64,000 bases of DNA, taken from positions 3,782,001-3,846,000 of the forward strand of contig OZ245855.1 of NCBI GenBank assembly GCA_965229095.1, in the 5' to 3' direction. Shown here piece by piece: positions 33,209 to 42,530 of the stretch (position 1 is its first letter; every line of letters starts with the position of its first letter). A program made the translations under genes and the position numbers. The notes under the pieces are model-generated. The model saw only the letters and a list, made by a program, of their open reading frames with translations. It did no database searches and was not told the DNA's origin. The DNA comes from Taibaiella sp965229095. Lineage in GTDB: Bacteria; Bacteroidota; Bacteroidia; Chitinophagales; Chitinophagaceae.

Positions 33209-34423
33209 ATGAACAGCGTCAATAAAGTAAAACGAATATTAAAAGATATCGCCGCGGCGCTGGATGTGTATGCAGCGCAGGAAGCCGGTCCTTCGCTAAT
33301 GTGTGGCCGGAGCGGCATTGCCTTGTTTTATGCTTATTATTACCGTTTAACGGGGGATGAAAAATACCTGGAAGCATTGGGCGTACAAATTACAGAAAGC
33401 ATTGACAGCCTTGCTGAAGGGCATCCCGGTTATAGCTATTGTACCGGTATCGCCGGCATCGCCTGGACCTTGCAGCATCTTGTCCGTATCGGTATAGCAG
33501 AAGCCTCAGATTTCGAAGTGCTGCTTGCCGAATGTGATATTGCCCTGGAGACTTATATGGATACTGCACTAGGCGAAAATGCATATGATTTTCTACATGA
33601 AGGCTTGGGCGCTGTTGTATATTTTATAGAAAGAATGCCCCACGAAAAAGCGGCAGCGCAATTGCATAAAGCAGTAAGGTACCTGGAAAAAGCTGCCGAT
33701 CATGATGCAGGTAAGACCCGCTGGCGGGATCTTTTTACCACAAAAGAAAGGGAGTACCAGCAAGAAGTATGTTACAACCTCGGCCTGGCGCATGGAACCC
33801 CGGCTATCATTACTATATTGGGCTTGTTGTACGAAGAGGGTATTCTGCCGGCAGTAACAGGCAGGCTTATAGAAGAAGGGGTACAGTGGCTTTTGGCTAC
33901 CCGGTATGAGGAAGAGAATATTGTTCATGCTTTATATCCTACCGCTGTGGATAAAGACAACCGGCCGCTCTATCATAACGGCAGCAGGTTAGGTTGGTGT
34001 TATGGCGATCTTTGCATTGCCCATACGCTACTCCATGCCGGTATAAAATTGAATAAAGAGATGTATAAAGCAGAGGCCTGTGCTATTTTTGAACATGTTC
34101 TTCGATTCCGGGACAAGGAAAACGGTAGTATCGCAGATGCCTGTTTTTGTCATGGTAGCTCAGGCATAGCGCAAATGTACCGCAGTGCTTATCTCAGCTC
34201 CGGTCTTGAGTTGTTGTTAACAGGTGCAGAACTATGGACGGACGAAACCATGCGTATGAATTTCTGGCCAGATGGAGTGGCCGGCTTTAAATACCACATC
34301 CATAATGCCGATGAACAGAGTTTCCACTTGCTGGATGGTGTGGCAGGTATCGGGCTTTCCCTGATCGCCGCTATCGGCGGAACAGCCGCTTCCGGCTGGG
34401 ACAGGTGTTTTTTACTGTCGTAA
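33209..34423 (+). CDS. LanC-family lanthionine synthetase
   Basis: A 404-residue LanC-type cyclase with the alpha,alpha-toroid fold (repeated GIAGI/GLGAV turns). All key residues are present: zinc ligands Cys264 (GWCYGD), Cys314 and His315 (CFCHGSSG), the active-site His195 (LAHGTPA) and Arg260. These enzymes add Cys thiols to dehydrated Ser/Thr. ATG 33209 is chosen; the frame is open further upstream through the terminator. The precursor lies upstream; a two-component system is convergent downstream. Dehydratase must be encoded elsewhere, or the product is unusual. Confidence 0.88.
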   Translation: MNSVNKVKRILKDIAAALDVYAAQEAGPSLMCGRSGIALFYAYYYRLTGDEKYLEALGVQITESIDSLAEGHPGYSYCTGIAGIAWTLQHLVRIGIAEASDFEVLLAECDIALETYMDTALGENAYDFLHEGLGAVVYFIERMPHEKAAAQLHKAVRYLEKAADHDAGKTRWRDLFTTKEREYQQEVCYNLGLAHGTPAIITILGLLYEEGILPAVTGRLIEEGVQWLLATRYEEENIVHALYPTAVDKDNRPLYHNGSRLGWCYGDLCIAHTLLHAGIKLNKEMYKAEACAIFEHVLRFRDKENGSIADACFCHGSSGIAQMYRSAYLSSGLELLLTGAELWTDETMRMNFWPDGVAGFKYHIHNADEQSFHLLDGVAGIGLSLIAAIGGTAASGWDRCFLLS

Positions 34424-34435
34424 AAGCTGTTAGGT

Positions 34436-35059
34436 TCAATCTGGTTCAATCAGGTTGTACTCAATAGCACTTTTGATGAGCGCTGCCGTGTTGTTCAGGT
34501 TAAATTTGGATAATAAACTCTTACGATGGGTATGAATAGTGGTAATACTCACATAGAGTTGCGTTGCAATCTCACTGCTGGTCATTCCCTTCGCGATCAG
34601 TTCCAGCACTTCTCTTTCCCTCCGGGTAATTGCGGGGGTACCGGAGGCAGGCTTCCTCAGCGCAAGCACCATATCCTGGCTCAGGTACCGTTTCCCCCGG
34701 CTTACTGTTTCCAGGGCCTGTACCAGTTCCTGGCAGGTTGCATTCTTCAATAAATAGGCCAATGCTCCGTTATCCATCATTTTCTGGATAAAGCTTTGCT
34801 GGTTAAAAGTGCTGAGCGCTATAATGGCGATGGCAGGATACCGTTCCAATACTTCTTTGCATAAGTCAATCCCGCTTTTGTCGGGTAGCCCGATATCCAT
34901 AAAGATGACATCCGGTTGTTGCTCCCGTAAAAAAGCCATACATCCTGCAGCTGTAGTGGCATGTCCGAGCCATTCAAGATTTTTTTCTTCCTGTAATAAT
35001 GTCCGGATACCTTGTACAATCATGTAATGATCGTCCACAATAAAAATGCGAATACTCAT
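34436..35059 (-). CDS. NarL/LuxR-family response regulator
   Basis: A 207-residue regulator: receiver domain 1-120 with phospho-acceptor Asp55 (VIFMDIGLPD) and Lys104 region AYLLKNA, and a LuxR-type HTH at about 140-205 (LTRREREVLELIAKGMTSSEIA). Its start overlaps the kinase stop by 4 bases (ATGA), so the pair is translationally coupled. It is convergent with lanC, and could control it, but no operator links them. Confidence 0.93.
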   Translation of the reverse strand: MSIRIFIVDDHYMIVQGIRTLLQEEKNLEWLGHATTAAGCMAFLREQQPDVIFMDIGLPDKSGIDLCKEVLERYPAIAIIALSTFNQQSFIQKMMDNGALAYLLKNATCQELVQALETVSRGKRYLSQDMVLALRKPASGTPAITRREREVLELIAKGMTSSEIATQLYVSITTIHTHRKSLLSKFNLNNTAALIKSAIEYNLIEPD

Positions 35060-37014
35060 TGTAAAGGAAATTCAATGTGAATAGAAACACCCTTTTCCGG
35101 TACTGATTGTATATCAATTTTTCCCTTGAGGTATTCTGTACGGCTTCTTATATTGGTCCAGCCCATGCCCTGGGCCTGTTGCGGAAAACCAGTTGCAAAG
35201 CCCTTTCCATCGTCTTCTACCGTAATCGAAATAACCCCGTCCATTTTGATTACCTGTACCATCGCATTCCGGGCATCGGCATGTTTCAGGATATTATGGA
35301 CCAATTCCTGGATGATGCGGAAAATAGTGATGGAAACAGTCTTGTCGGCATAACCCTCTTCCAGATGCATGGATTGATAGGTTACGTTCAATGCCCCGGA
35401 ATGATCGATTTCTTTGCAAAAATCTTTTAATGCCGTATCCAGGCCGAATTTGATCAGGCTTTCCGGCATCATATTATGCGCTACTCTGCGCAGCTCTTTG
35501 ATCGAACTGTCGATCATATCCATACTCCGGTTAAAAACCTTGTGGTTTTCAGCGTTCATGGTTAAGCTGTCTTTTACATGGAGAAAAGAATATTTGATAC
35601 CGGAAAGCATACCACCTAAACCATCGTGCAGGTCTTTGGCCAACCTTGTTCTTTCTTGTTCTTCCCCCTTGAGCACTGCTTCGGTGGCCAATAAATGATG
35701 CTCTCTTTCCATTGCCACGATCTTGCGTTGCTGCAGTTGTTGTTTCTGGCGATAATTGCGGTATGCCAGCAGGAAAAGCAGTAAAATGACTGCCGCAACT
35801 CCGGCCAGTATATAGTTGAGTATATTTTTCCGGTCGATAAGCAGCGTTTGTATCTGTTTTTCCCGTACAAGCTGTTTGATCTTGTTTTCTTTTCTTTCCG
35901 TTTCGTATTTATACTCCAGATCGGCAATATGTTTCTGAAGCGACTCCGTGATAATGGAATCCTGTAACTGGTCGGTAAGGTCCCTATATCGGTCAAAGGT
36001 TTTCATATCGTGTTGGGCACAGGCAATATCCGACAGTTGTAACAAATTGTTCCTTGTCTGTAGCCTGTGGTTATTTTCCCGGGTCAGTTTAAGCGCCTGC
36101 TCGGCATATACTTTAGCTGTTGTAAATTGTTTTGCATGGAAATAGTAGATGCTTAATCCCCTTAAAGCGATAGCCTCCCCTTCCGTAGCCCCGATTTGCC
36201 GTAGCAGGGGCAATGCCTTGTCTATATAGGGTTTGGCAATATCGTATTTCCCGGTTTCAATATAAAGGTCGCACATATTCAGCAATGCTGTAGTGTAAAG
36301 GTCCAGGTTACCGGTAACCCGGGTGATAGCCATTGCTTCTTGCAACAAAGGAAGCTCCTTGTCTGTTAATTGTCTTTCTTTATAAACTACTGCGAGATTG
36401 ATCAGGGCTTCCGACAGGAGGTCGGGAGCATCGAGTAGCCGTAACTTTGCTACAGCGCTCTGGCCACAGGCCTCAGCCTTATCAAACAATTGCTGCCGGG
36501 TGTATAGTACTTGCAGAAAATTATCACATTGTGCCCCAATGAGCTTGTTATCGCTAACCTCAAATATCTTTTGTGCCTCCAGGCTGTAGCGGGTAGCCTT
36601 TTCGAAGTCTCCTGTTCCTAAATAGGCCACAGCAGTATTAAAGAGACTCTTGCCCAGAAGGAGTGTATCTCCTGCTTTTTTGGAAAGTTGTACGCCCTGG
36701 AGATTAAGCAGTACCGAAGAGTCGTATTGGCCCTGCGTGTTAAGCACTGCGGTATAGTTGATGATATACTTAATGATCCCGGTGGAATAATTGAGTTTCC
36801 TGCTGAGGGAATAAGCCCGGCGGTAATATTGTTTGGAAAGTTCGGGTTGCGAAGGTTCGTACTGCTGTCCTATGCCGATCAACAACAATACAGTTGCCGT
36901 ATCCTGGCGGCTTTTGGGTAACCGTTGCAGCATACTGTCTAATGTTGTCTGTGCCGTTAAGGAAGTAAGGTTACCACCAACCAAGAAAAGCAGTAACAAA
37001 ATTCTTTTTATCAT
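35056..37014 (-). CDS. TPR-containing sensor histidine kinase (HisKA_3)
   Basis: A 652-residue kinase. A signal peptide is followed by a periplasmic array of TPR-like helical repeats (about 30-350), a membrane helix (NILNYILAGVAAVILLLFLLAY, about 395-417), a coiled coil, the HisKA_3 phospho-acceptor in TRLAKDLHDGLGG and a HATPase_c domain with VEDDGKGF and MGWTNIRSR. It phosphorylates the coupled LuxR-type regulator. TPR-HisKA_3 kinases are common in Bacteroidota; the signal is unknown. Confidence 0.92.
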   Translation of the reverse strand: MIKRILLLLFLVGGNLTSLTAQTTLDSMLQRLPKSRQDTATVLLLIGIGQQYEPSQPELSKQYYRRAYSLSRKLNYSTGIIKYIINYTAVLNTQGQYDSSVLLNLQGVQLSKKAGDTLLLGKSLFNTAVAYLGTGDFEKATRYSLEAQKIFEVSDNKLIGAQCDNFLQVLYTRQQLFDKAEACGQSAVAKLRLLDAPDLLSEALINLAVVYKERQLTDKELPLLQEAMAITRVTGNLDLYTTALLNMCDLYIETGKYDIAKPYIDKALPLLRQIGATEGEAIALRGLSIYYFHAKQFTTAKVYAEQALKLTRENNHRLQTRNNLLQLSDIACAQHDMKTFDRYRDLTDQLQDSIITESLQKHIADLEYKYETERKENKIKQLVREKQIQTLLIDRKNILNYILAGVAAVILLLFLLAYRNYRQKQQLQQRKIVAMEREHHLLATEAVLKGEEQERTRLAKDLHDGLGGMLSGIKYSFLHVKDSLTMNAENHKVFNRSMDMIDSSIKELRRVAHNMMPESLIKFGLDTALKDFCKEIDHSGALNVTYQSMHLEEGYADKTVSITIFRIIQELVHNILKHADARNAMVQVIKMDGVISITVEDDGKGFATGFPQQAQGMGWTNIRSRTEYLKGKIDIQSVPEKGVSIHIEFPLQ

Positions 37015-37258
37015 CCTGTATAATTCTTGTATTGACTTAATTAACGATGTAAATATGGCATTAAATCACAACGGCAGTGTTCGTTTCTTAAAAAACAGGG
37101 ATTTTCCGGGTATATCGTAAGGACCAGAGGGGGAAAACATCCCTGTTTGTATTTCAAAAGGTGCGGTACCTGGGGTTAGCCAAGGGTTAAAATAATAAAA
37201 AAAACCGGAAAGGCATAAATTATACAACAGAATTTTATTGAAATATACGGCAACAAAA

Positions 37259-37284
37259 TAAGGCAGCCCTCCTCGGGGCTGCCT
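37259..37284 (-). terminator. Terminator of the 37313 gene
   Basis: AAGGCAGCCC pairs with GGGCTGCCTT around a 6-base loop; on the minus strand it is followed by ATTTTGTT. It also separates the histidine kinase unit. Confidence 0.75.
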
Positions 37285-37312
37285 TTCTGTAAATCAGTTT
37301 ACATGCCATTAC

Positions 37313-37696
37313 TTACTCTACCCAATAGGAAAGCGTAACTACGGTAAAATTACCATTGCTGGCATCCAGGGTTACCGTTTCCTGGGAAGCGCCATCGAAG
37401 TAGCCGTTAAAAGCGCCAAAGGTGTAAGTACCCTCGGGAAGCTCTTCGAAAGTGTCGCTGTAATCGGAGTAGTAATATACACCTGTTGCTTCGTTACGCG
37501 CCCAAAAGCCTTGCAGGCCGTGGTTGGTTACAGGTGCTCCGGTTGCACCGTTCACCAGTGTGATCTGTACGCTGATGAGTTCATCGGTTGCGGTAGTCGT
37601 AGCAGCAGTAATTTCTGATGCGCTAACAGTCTGGATTTCGGGGCCGAAGCAAAGGGTGAGCAAAGTGCAGATGCCGGCGATGATTGTCTTTTTCAT
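37313..37696 (-). CDS. Secreted beta-sandwich-like hypothetical protein
   Basis: A 127-residue protein with a signal peptide (MKKTIIAGICTLLTLCFG) and a mature part rich in Thr, Gly and aromatic residues (VQITLVNGATGAPVTNHGLQGF; LPEGTYTFGAFNGYFDG). The pattern resembles a carboxypeptidase-regulatory/SpaA-like beta sandwich, though this is only a visual impression. ATG 37696 is preceded by a promoter box at 37722-37729. Function unknown. Confidence 0.65.
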   Translation of the reverse strand: MKKTIIAGICTLLTLCFGPEIQTVSASEITAATTTATDELISVQITLVNGATGAPVTNHGLQGFWARNEATGVYYYSDYSDTFEELPEGTYTFGAFNGYFDGASQETVTLDASNGNFTVVTLSYWVE

Positions 37697-37721
37697 AGAA
37701 AACGATGTTTGGTTGATGCCC

Positions 37722-37729
37722 CAAAATTA
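37722..37729 (-). promoter_or_regulatory. Predicted -7 box of the 37313 gene
   Basis: The minus strand reads TAATTTTG (TAnnTTTG), 25 bases before the ATG. No obvious -33 element. Confidence 0.45.
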
Positions 37730-37844
37730 GGCGGGGCGTCTATCGGTCGATATTATCATTTCCTTAATCGTTGCCGAGAAGAGCAAGCAGCGTAAAACAA
37801 GCAAGATACCACCGGTCCTGTATGTCCTTATGATGATCTTAATG

Positions 37845-38507
37845 TTAACTACGTCTTAGCTTTGAAGGTGTAGAAAGATAATAATGCCACAGGATCATAG
37901 TGGCTACTGTACGGAAAGGCTTCCAAGGCTTCGTTATCTGCAGCAGGCTTCCGGGATCTGTATCTTTGGCGAGCTTCTTTACGCTTTTAAGGGCATTGAC
38001 GGCAGCCAGGTCGCCCAGGGGAAAGAGGTCTGTCCTTTGCAGCACAAACATCAGGTACACATCAGCGGTCCAGTTACCAATACCCTTGAGCGCTACGAGC
38101 TGTACGCGGACGGCTTCGTCGGGCAGGGTTTCCATTGTGCTAAGGTCAAGCCGCTTCTCTTTTATAGCTTCGGCAAGATGCCTTATATACACGCTCTTCT
38201 GGCGGCTTACATAGCAGGCTTTTAGTTCTTCGTCGCTAAGGGCCAGTATTTTTTCCGGTGTTATCTTTTTGGTTTTTTCCTGCAGCTTTTTGAGTGCAGC
38301 CAATGCAGAGGCCAGGGATACCTGCTGTTCCAGGATAATATGCACCAATGTCTCGAACGAATTGGGCCTGGTCCACATCGGTGGATAGCCATGCTCCTTA
38401 ATAATGCCGGCGAGTTCTTTATCCCTGCCGGCGAGCTCATCACAGATGTTGCGGAAGCTCTTTGCCGAAAACGAAAGAAATCCTTTACTGCTTACATCGC
38501 TTACCAT
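37845..38507 (-). CDS. DNA-3-methyladenine glycosylase, HhH-GPD (AlkA-like)
   Basis: A 220-residue base-excision glycosylase. The helix-hairpin-helix LKGIGNWTADVYLM (140-153) is followed by the catalytic Asp166 in FPLGDLA; ILEQQVSLASA near 58-69 is also typical. It removes alkylated bases such as 3-methyladenine. Its start overlaps the end of the upstream ogt gene by 7 bases, so the two alkylation-repair genes form an operon. Confidence 0.92.
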   Translation of the reverse strand: MVSDVSSKGFLSFSAKSFRNICDELAGRDKELAGIIKEHGYPPMWTRPNSFETLVHIILEQQVSLASALAALKKLQEKTKKITPEKILALSDEELKACYVSRQKSVYIRHLAEAIKEKRLDLSTMETLPDEAVRVQLVALKGIGNWTADVYLMFVLQRTDLFPLGDLAAVNALKSVKKLAKDTDPGSLLQITKPWKPFRTVATMILWHYYLSTPSKLRRS

Positions 38508-39022
38508 AAAGCCGGTTGTTTAAGGGCGCCTTCTCTTTGTAAAAGATACGTTTTGTTATCCAGTCCACCGGCAAAGCCTACGAGCTTGCCCGAGGTGCCG
38601 ATCACCCTATGGCAGGGCACGATAATGGATACGGGGTTCCTGTGCAAGGCGCCGCCTACGGCACGCACCGTTTTAGGATCGCCGGTCAGCCGGGCCAGCT
38701 CTCCGTAGCTTTTTGTTTTCCCGAAGGGAATATCCAGTAAGGCTTTCCATATTTTCAACTGGAAATCGCTGCCCTTAAGATCCAGCGGGATGTCGAACAC
38801 TTTTCTTTGGCCATCGAAATACTCCTGCAGCTGCTGTTCCGTTTGCAGCAATACAGGATGGGTATTGTCTTCGGTTGGCGGTGTCATTTTGATACGGGAA
38901 AAATCTTCGGCCTCCCAGAGTATGGCGGCAAGGCCATTAGCACCGGCAATCAGCTGGATCTTGCCTACCGGTGAAGGCATGAGCTTATAAACATATTCCA
39001 AAGGGGCAGTATCGGCCATCAT
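38501..39022 (-). CDS. ogt: Methylated-DNA-protein cysteine methyltransferase
   Basis: A 173-residue O6-alkylguanine-DNA alkyltransferase. The active-site PCHRV (Cys137) follows the helix-turn-helix segment SYGELARLTGDPKTVRAVGGAL, with an N-terminal ribonuclease-H-like domain. It accepts the alkyl group onto Cys137 and is used once. ATG 39022 (or 39019) is preferred because the upstream open frame covers a predicted promoter. It is the first gene of an operon with the AlkA-like glycosylase. Confidence 0.93.
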   Translation of the reverse strand: MMADTAPLEYVYKLMPSPVGKIQLIAGANGLAAILWEAEDFSRIKMTPPTEDNTHPVLLQTEQQLQEYFDGQRKVFDIPLDLKGSDFQLKIWKALLDIPFGKTKSYGELARLTGDPKTVRAVGGALHRNPVSIIVPCHRVIGTSGKLVGFAGGLDNKTYLLQREGALKQPALW

Positions 39023-39039
39023 TGTCTGTTTTGGGATAC

Positions 39040-39047
39040 CAAAGGTA
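39040..39047 (-). promoter_or_regulatory. Predicted -7 box of the ogt-alkA operon
   Basis: The minus strand reads TACCTTTG, 17 bases before ATG 39022; it argues against starts further upstream. Confidence 0.5.
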
Positions 39048-39102
39048 AAGGGAAGCACGCTGCTATAATCCCGGAAAATGAACAAGTATTTTATGACCTG
39101 CT

Positions 39103-40710
39103 TTATTCCGGGGAGATCCGCAACTCTTCCAGATCCAGCCGCCATTCTTCCCGGCGTATTAGGTCGTCGTCGTAATCCCTGTTGTGCTTTAAATGATGTA
39201 ATTCGCTGCGTTGCACCTTGATCATCTCCAACATAATTTCATTATAGACAAACAGCGATTTTTTGTCGATCTCGCCTGCTTTAAACGATTCCAGTTTCTG
39301 TTTCTTACTAATTAAAGCGCTTTCCAGCTCTGCCTTGTAGTTGGCCATCAACTCATTGTTGTGGCATTGAATGGCATAATCTTCCCGCAGCTTATGTAAC
39401 GAATGTTCTATCAGGTGGAGTTTAATACGGGAAAGCTGCTCTTCTTCCGAGAGCTTGAACTTATTCTCGGGAATATGCAATGCTTTTACGATAAAGGGCA
39501 AGAGCAGGCCCTGCACCACGAGCGTAAAGAAGATGACAACAAAAGTAAGGAACAGGATCAGGTTCCTGAGGGGAAAAGGAATGCCCTCGCCTATCATAAC
39601 GGGTATAGATAGTGCGGCAGCCAGGGATACCACACCACGCATACCAGCAAATACACTTACCATAGAAGAATGCCAGGTAACACCCTGGTACCGTATCCGG
39701 GTTTGCTTATTGACCAGGCGTGTGATCCTGCTGGTCGCGTACAGCCATACCAGGCGTACTACTACGCACAACAAGCTTAAGAGCGCGCCGTAGCCGATAG
39801 CCTGCATTATCGAATACTCATCCTTCATCCCGGCTACGATCTCCGGCAGCGCCAGGCCGATCAGGATAAAGACAACCCCATTCATCATAAAGGTAACGGA
39901 TGCCCATACCGATAGAGACTTCACCCTTGAATTGGAGGTAAAAATTATATGGGATTGGCTGGATAAAAACAAACCGCCCGACACTACGGCCATCACCCCG
40001 GAAACATGGAAATGTTCTGCCGCGATATACATAAAGTAAGGTGCGAGTATCGTTAATGCCGTATCGATATTATCCGTTGTGGGCAACCAGCGGTGAATAG
40101 CATAAAAAACGAGGGCCACACCCAGACCGATTAAAATACCAAAGAAAGATACGGACACAAAACCGATAGCGGCATCCTGTAATATAAAATTGCCGGTAAC
40201 GACGGTAGCCAATGCAAATTTGAATACGATAAGACTGGATGCATCATTGACCAGGCTCTCCCCTTCCAGGATCGAGGTGATTACTTTGGGTATTTTGATC
40301 CCCTTCAGTACCGACGATGCCGCTACGGCATCGGGAGGAGAGATAATGCCGCCCAGCACGAAGCCAAGGGCCAGCGTAAAGCCGGGGATAAAATACACCG
40401 AAGCATAGGCAACCGCTATCGAGGTGATGAATACCAGGCCAACAGCCATCAGTACGATCGCTCCTTTGTATTCCCAGAAATCCTTCCAGGAAGTAAGCCA
40501 GGCCGCTTCGTACAACAGGGGCGGCAAGAACAGCAGGAAGATCATATCGGGCTCTATGGAGACATGGGGAATGCCCGGGATAAAGCCGATACCTAAGCCT
40601 GCCAGGACCAGGAATATGGGATAGGCAATTTTAAATTTTTGCCCGAGCATCACCAGAATGATAATGCCGAGCAGCAAGACAAGCACTAAAGTAAGCTGGT
40701 TGTGAAGCAT
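39103..40710 (-). CDS. CPA1-family Na+/H+ antiporter
   Basis: A 535-residue NhaP-type exchanger with about 12 membrane helices up to residue ~400. The family motifs SPPDAVA (124-130) and ESLVNDASS (151-159, the ion-binding Asn-Asp pair) are present, and FLPPLLYEAAW near 61-71. A hydrophilic, helical cytoplasmic tail of about 130 residues follows, rich in Leu/Glu/Lys and coiled-coil-prone. It exchanges Na+ or K+ for protons in pH or salt homeostasis. ATG 40710 gives the normal first helix; the longer frame adds 39 residues that look non-coding. Confidence 0.93.
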   Translation of the reverse strand: MLHNQLTLVLVLLLGIIILVMLGQKFKIAYPIFLVLAGLGIGFIPGIPHVSIEPDMIFLLFLPPLLYEAAWLTSWKDFWEYKGAIVLMAVGLVFITSIAVAYASVYFIPGFTLALGFVLGGIISPPDAVAASSVLKGIKIPKVITSILEGESLVNDASSLIVFKFALATVVTGNFILQDAAIGFVSVSFFGILIGLGVALVFYAIHRWLPTTDNIDTALTILAPYFMYIAAEHFHVSGVMAVVSGGLFLSSQSHIIFTSNSRVKSLSVWASVTFMMNGVVFILIGLALPEIVAGMKDEYSIMQAIGYGALLSLLCVVVRLVWLYATSRITRLVNKQTRIRYQGVTWHSSMVSVFAGMRGVVSLAAALSIPVMIGEGIPFPLRNLILFLTFVVIFFTLVVQGLLLPFIVKALHIPENKFKLSEEEQLSRIKLHLIEHSLHKLREDYAIQCHNNELMANYKAELESALISKKQKLESFKAGEIDKKSLFVYNEIMLEMIKVQRSELHHLKHNRDYDDDLIRREEWRLDLEELRISPE

Positions 40711-40930
40711 TGCTATAAACGGGAATTTTAAGGAACAGTATTGTAAGAAGAACAGTTTTTGTTGAAGCTGATGGCAGATACATCGTTTTACGGGAACGTT
40801 GCATCCCGGCCTCGACCGACGGTGCATACGGCTCCTGCCCGGAAGCCTATGTTCTTATGCGACAATCGTCGATCCAAAAATATGTTTTATTTGCTTCAAA
40901 TAACAAAAGATGAAATGCAGGGAACAAAAA

Positions 40931-40960
40931 AATCCTTTCAGCCATGAGACTGAAAGGATT
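40931..40960 (-). terminator. Terminator of the Tet-type MFS gene
   Basis: AATCCTTTCAG pairs with CTGAAAGGATT across an 8-base loop and on the minus strand is followed by TTTTTTGTTCC, about 50 bases after the stop. Confidence 0.85.
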
Positions 40961-41007
40961 GTCCGGCGACGAATACCTCCGCCGGGATACTGCTGATGGC
41001 TTATGTC

Positions 41008-42288
41008 TTAATGCATCGGCGTGTCGGAGACCTTTTCGGTGCTTTCTATTACGGGTAATAGCTCGGGGCGCTCTTTTTTCTCCCTGGTAAGCACTTTATA
41101 AGTGATGATGATGCTCAGCATCATGCATACCGAGCCGATCAGGAAGTGGATGCCCGGGAAATAGAACGGCGCTTTATCTGTCGTGAAAAAAGCAAAGGCG
41201 CCGTTCATAATGAGTGGACCAATGATGGTGGTGAGGCTCATAAGACTGGTGAGCGCTCCCTGCAGTTCACCCTGCTGGTTGCCCGGCACATGACCCGATA
41301 TAACGGATTGCAGGGAAGGGCCGCAGATACCGCCCAGGCAGTAAGGTACCAGGAACGCAAACATCATCCAGCCTTGCGTGGCAAAGGCAAAGAGCACTAA
41401 ACCCAGGGTATAGAGCGACAAGCCCAGGTAAATGCTTTTCTCGTTCCCGATCCTGGGATTCACTACCCGCGTAAGCCCGGCCTGAACAGCACCTACCAAT
41501 ACGCCTACTACAGCCAGGGAAATACCCACCATTTTTTCGCTCCAATGGAAACGGTAAATGGTAAAGAAATTCCAATTGCCCTGTACCGCCTGGGCACCAA
41601 GATAGATAAGAAAGAAGCTGATGGCCAGTCCGCCGATCTCGGGATGGCTCGTCAGGAATTTGAGCGAACCGAAAGGGTTGGCGCGTTTCCAGTCAAAGGC
41701 ACGACGGCTTTCCTTGCTTAAAGATTCGGGGAGAAAAAAGTAGCCGTACAGGCAGTTGAGCAGGCAAAGCGCTGCTGCGGCATAAAAAGGAGCTCTGATA
41801 CCCCAGGTGGCCAATAGCGCGCCCAGTGCAGGTCCCAGCACAAAGCCCAGGCCAAAGGCGGCGCCGATCATGCCGAAATTTTTGGCCCTTGATGTTTCGT
41901 CTGTGCTTACATCGGCGATATAAGCCGTGGCAGTAGTGAAGCTGGCGCCCGTAATACCGGCGATAACCCGGCCTATAAACAACCAGCCATAAGCCGGCGC
42001 CAATGCCAGTATGATGTAATCGATACCGAAACCGAGCAGGGACAACAGCAGTATAGGTCTGCGGCCATACTTATCGCTCAGGTTCCCGATTACCGGCGCA
42101 AATAAAAATTGCGTAACAGCAAAAACGGATAGTAAAATGGCCCCATAGGTACTGGCCTTATTGACCGGTATATGTTTGAGCTGGGCGATCAGGTCGGCCA
42201 TTACCGGTATAATCAATCCCCAGCCCATAACATCGATCAGGAGGGTAATGAAAATAAAGCCGATAGCCGCTTTTTTAGAGGAGTTCAT
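41008..42288 (-). CDS. TetA-like major facilitator exporter
   Basis: A 426-residue, 12-helix MFS transporter. The loop 2-3 motif A is GNLSDKYGRRP (68-78) and motif C-like GAAFGLGFVLGPALG lies in helix 5, as in drug/H+ antiporters of the TCR/Tet group. Chromosomal Bacteroidota relatives are often annotated as tetracycline-type efflux pumps without proven resistance, and no TetR-type repressor is adjacent. Treat resistance as unproven. Confidence 0.88.
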   Translation of the reverse strand: MNSSKKAAIGFIFITLLIDVMGWGLIIPVMADLIAQLKHIPVNKASTYGAILLSVFAVTQFLFAPVIGNLSDKYGRRPILLLSLLGFGIDYIILALAPAYGWLFIGRVIAGITGASFTTATAYIADVSTDETSRAKNFGMIGAAFGLGFVLGPALGALLATWGIRAPFYAAAALCLLNCLYGYFFLPESLSKESRRAFDWKRANPFGSLKFLTSHPEIGGLAISFFLIYLGAQAVQGNWNFFTIYRFHWSEKMVGISLAVVGVLVGAVQAGLTRVVNPRIGNEKSIYLGLSLYTLGLVLFAFATQGWMMFAFLVPYCLGGICGPSLQSVISGHVPGNQQGELQGALTSLMSLTTIIGPLIMNGAFAFFTTDKAPFYFPGIHFLIGSVCMMLSIIITYKVLTREKKERPELLPVIESTEKVSDTPMH

Positions 42289-42504
42289 GTTGTTGATTTA
42301 AAAGCTTGAAAAGAACGTTGTGTTGGTTAAGTAAGAGCAAGGTGATATCACGGGCATCGGTTATCCGTAAAATCGACTGCAAGATTCGAAAATAATCCGG
42401 GAAGCCCAGCGGGTAGATGCGACAAAATAAAGGGGTTAACGCCGCCATCCGTTTTTATCGGCTTACCTGGCCCGCAGAATACCTGAAATACACCCCGGAA
42501 GCCG

Positions 42505-42512
42505 TAGCTTTG
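42505..42512 (+). promoter_or_regulatory. Predicted -7 box of purT
   Basis: TAGCTTTG matches TAnnTTTG and lies 18 bases before the proposed ATG 42531, which rules out the longer upstream open frame. Confidence 0.5.
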
Positions 42513-42530
42513 CAACCTTCAAGACAATTT

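Noticed and set aside
41008..42288. Tetracycline resistance determinant
   Set aside because: The protein is a Tet-type MFS member by motif, but there is no TetR partner, mobile element or other sign of a resistance locus; chromosomal relatives often have unproven substrates.
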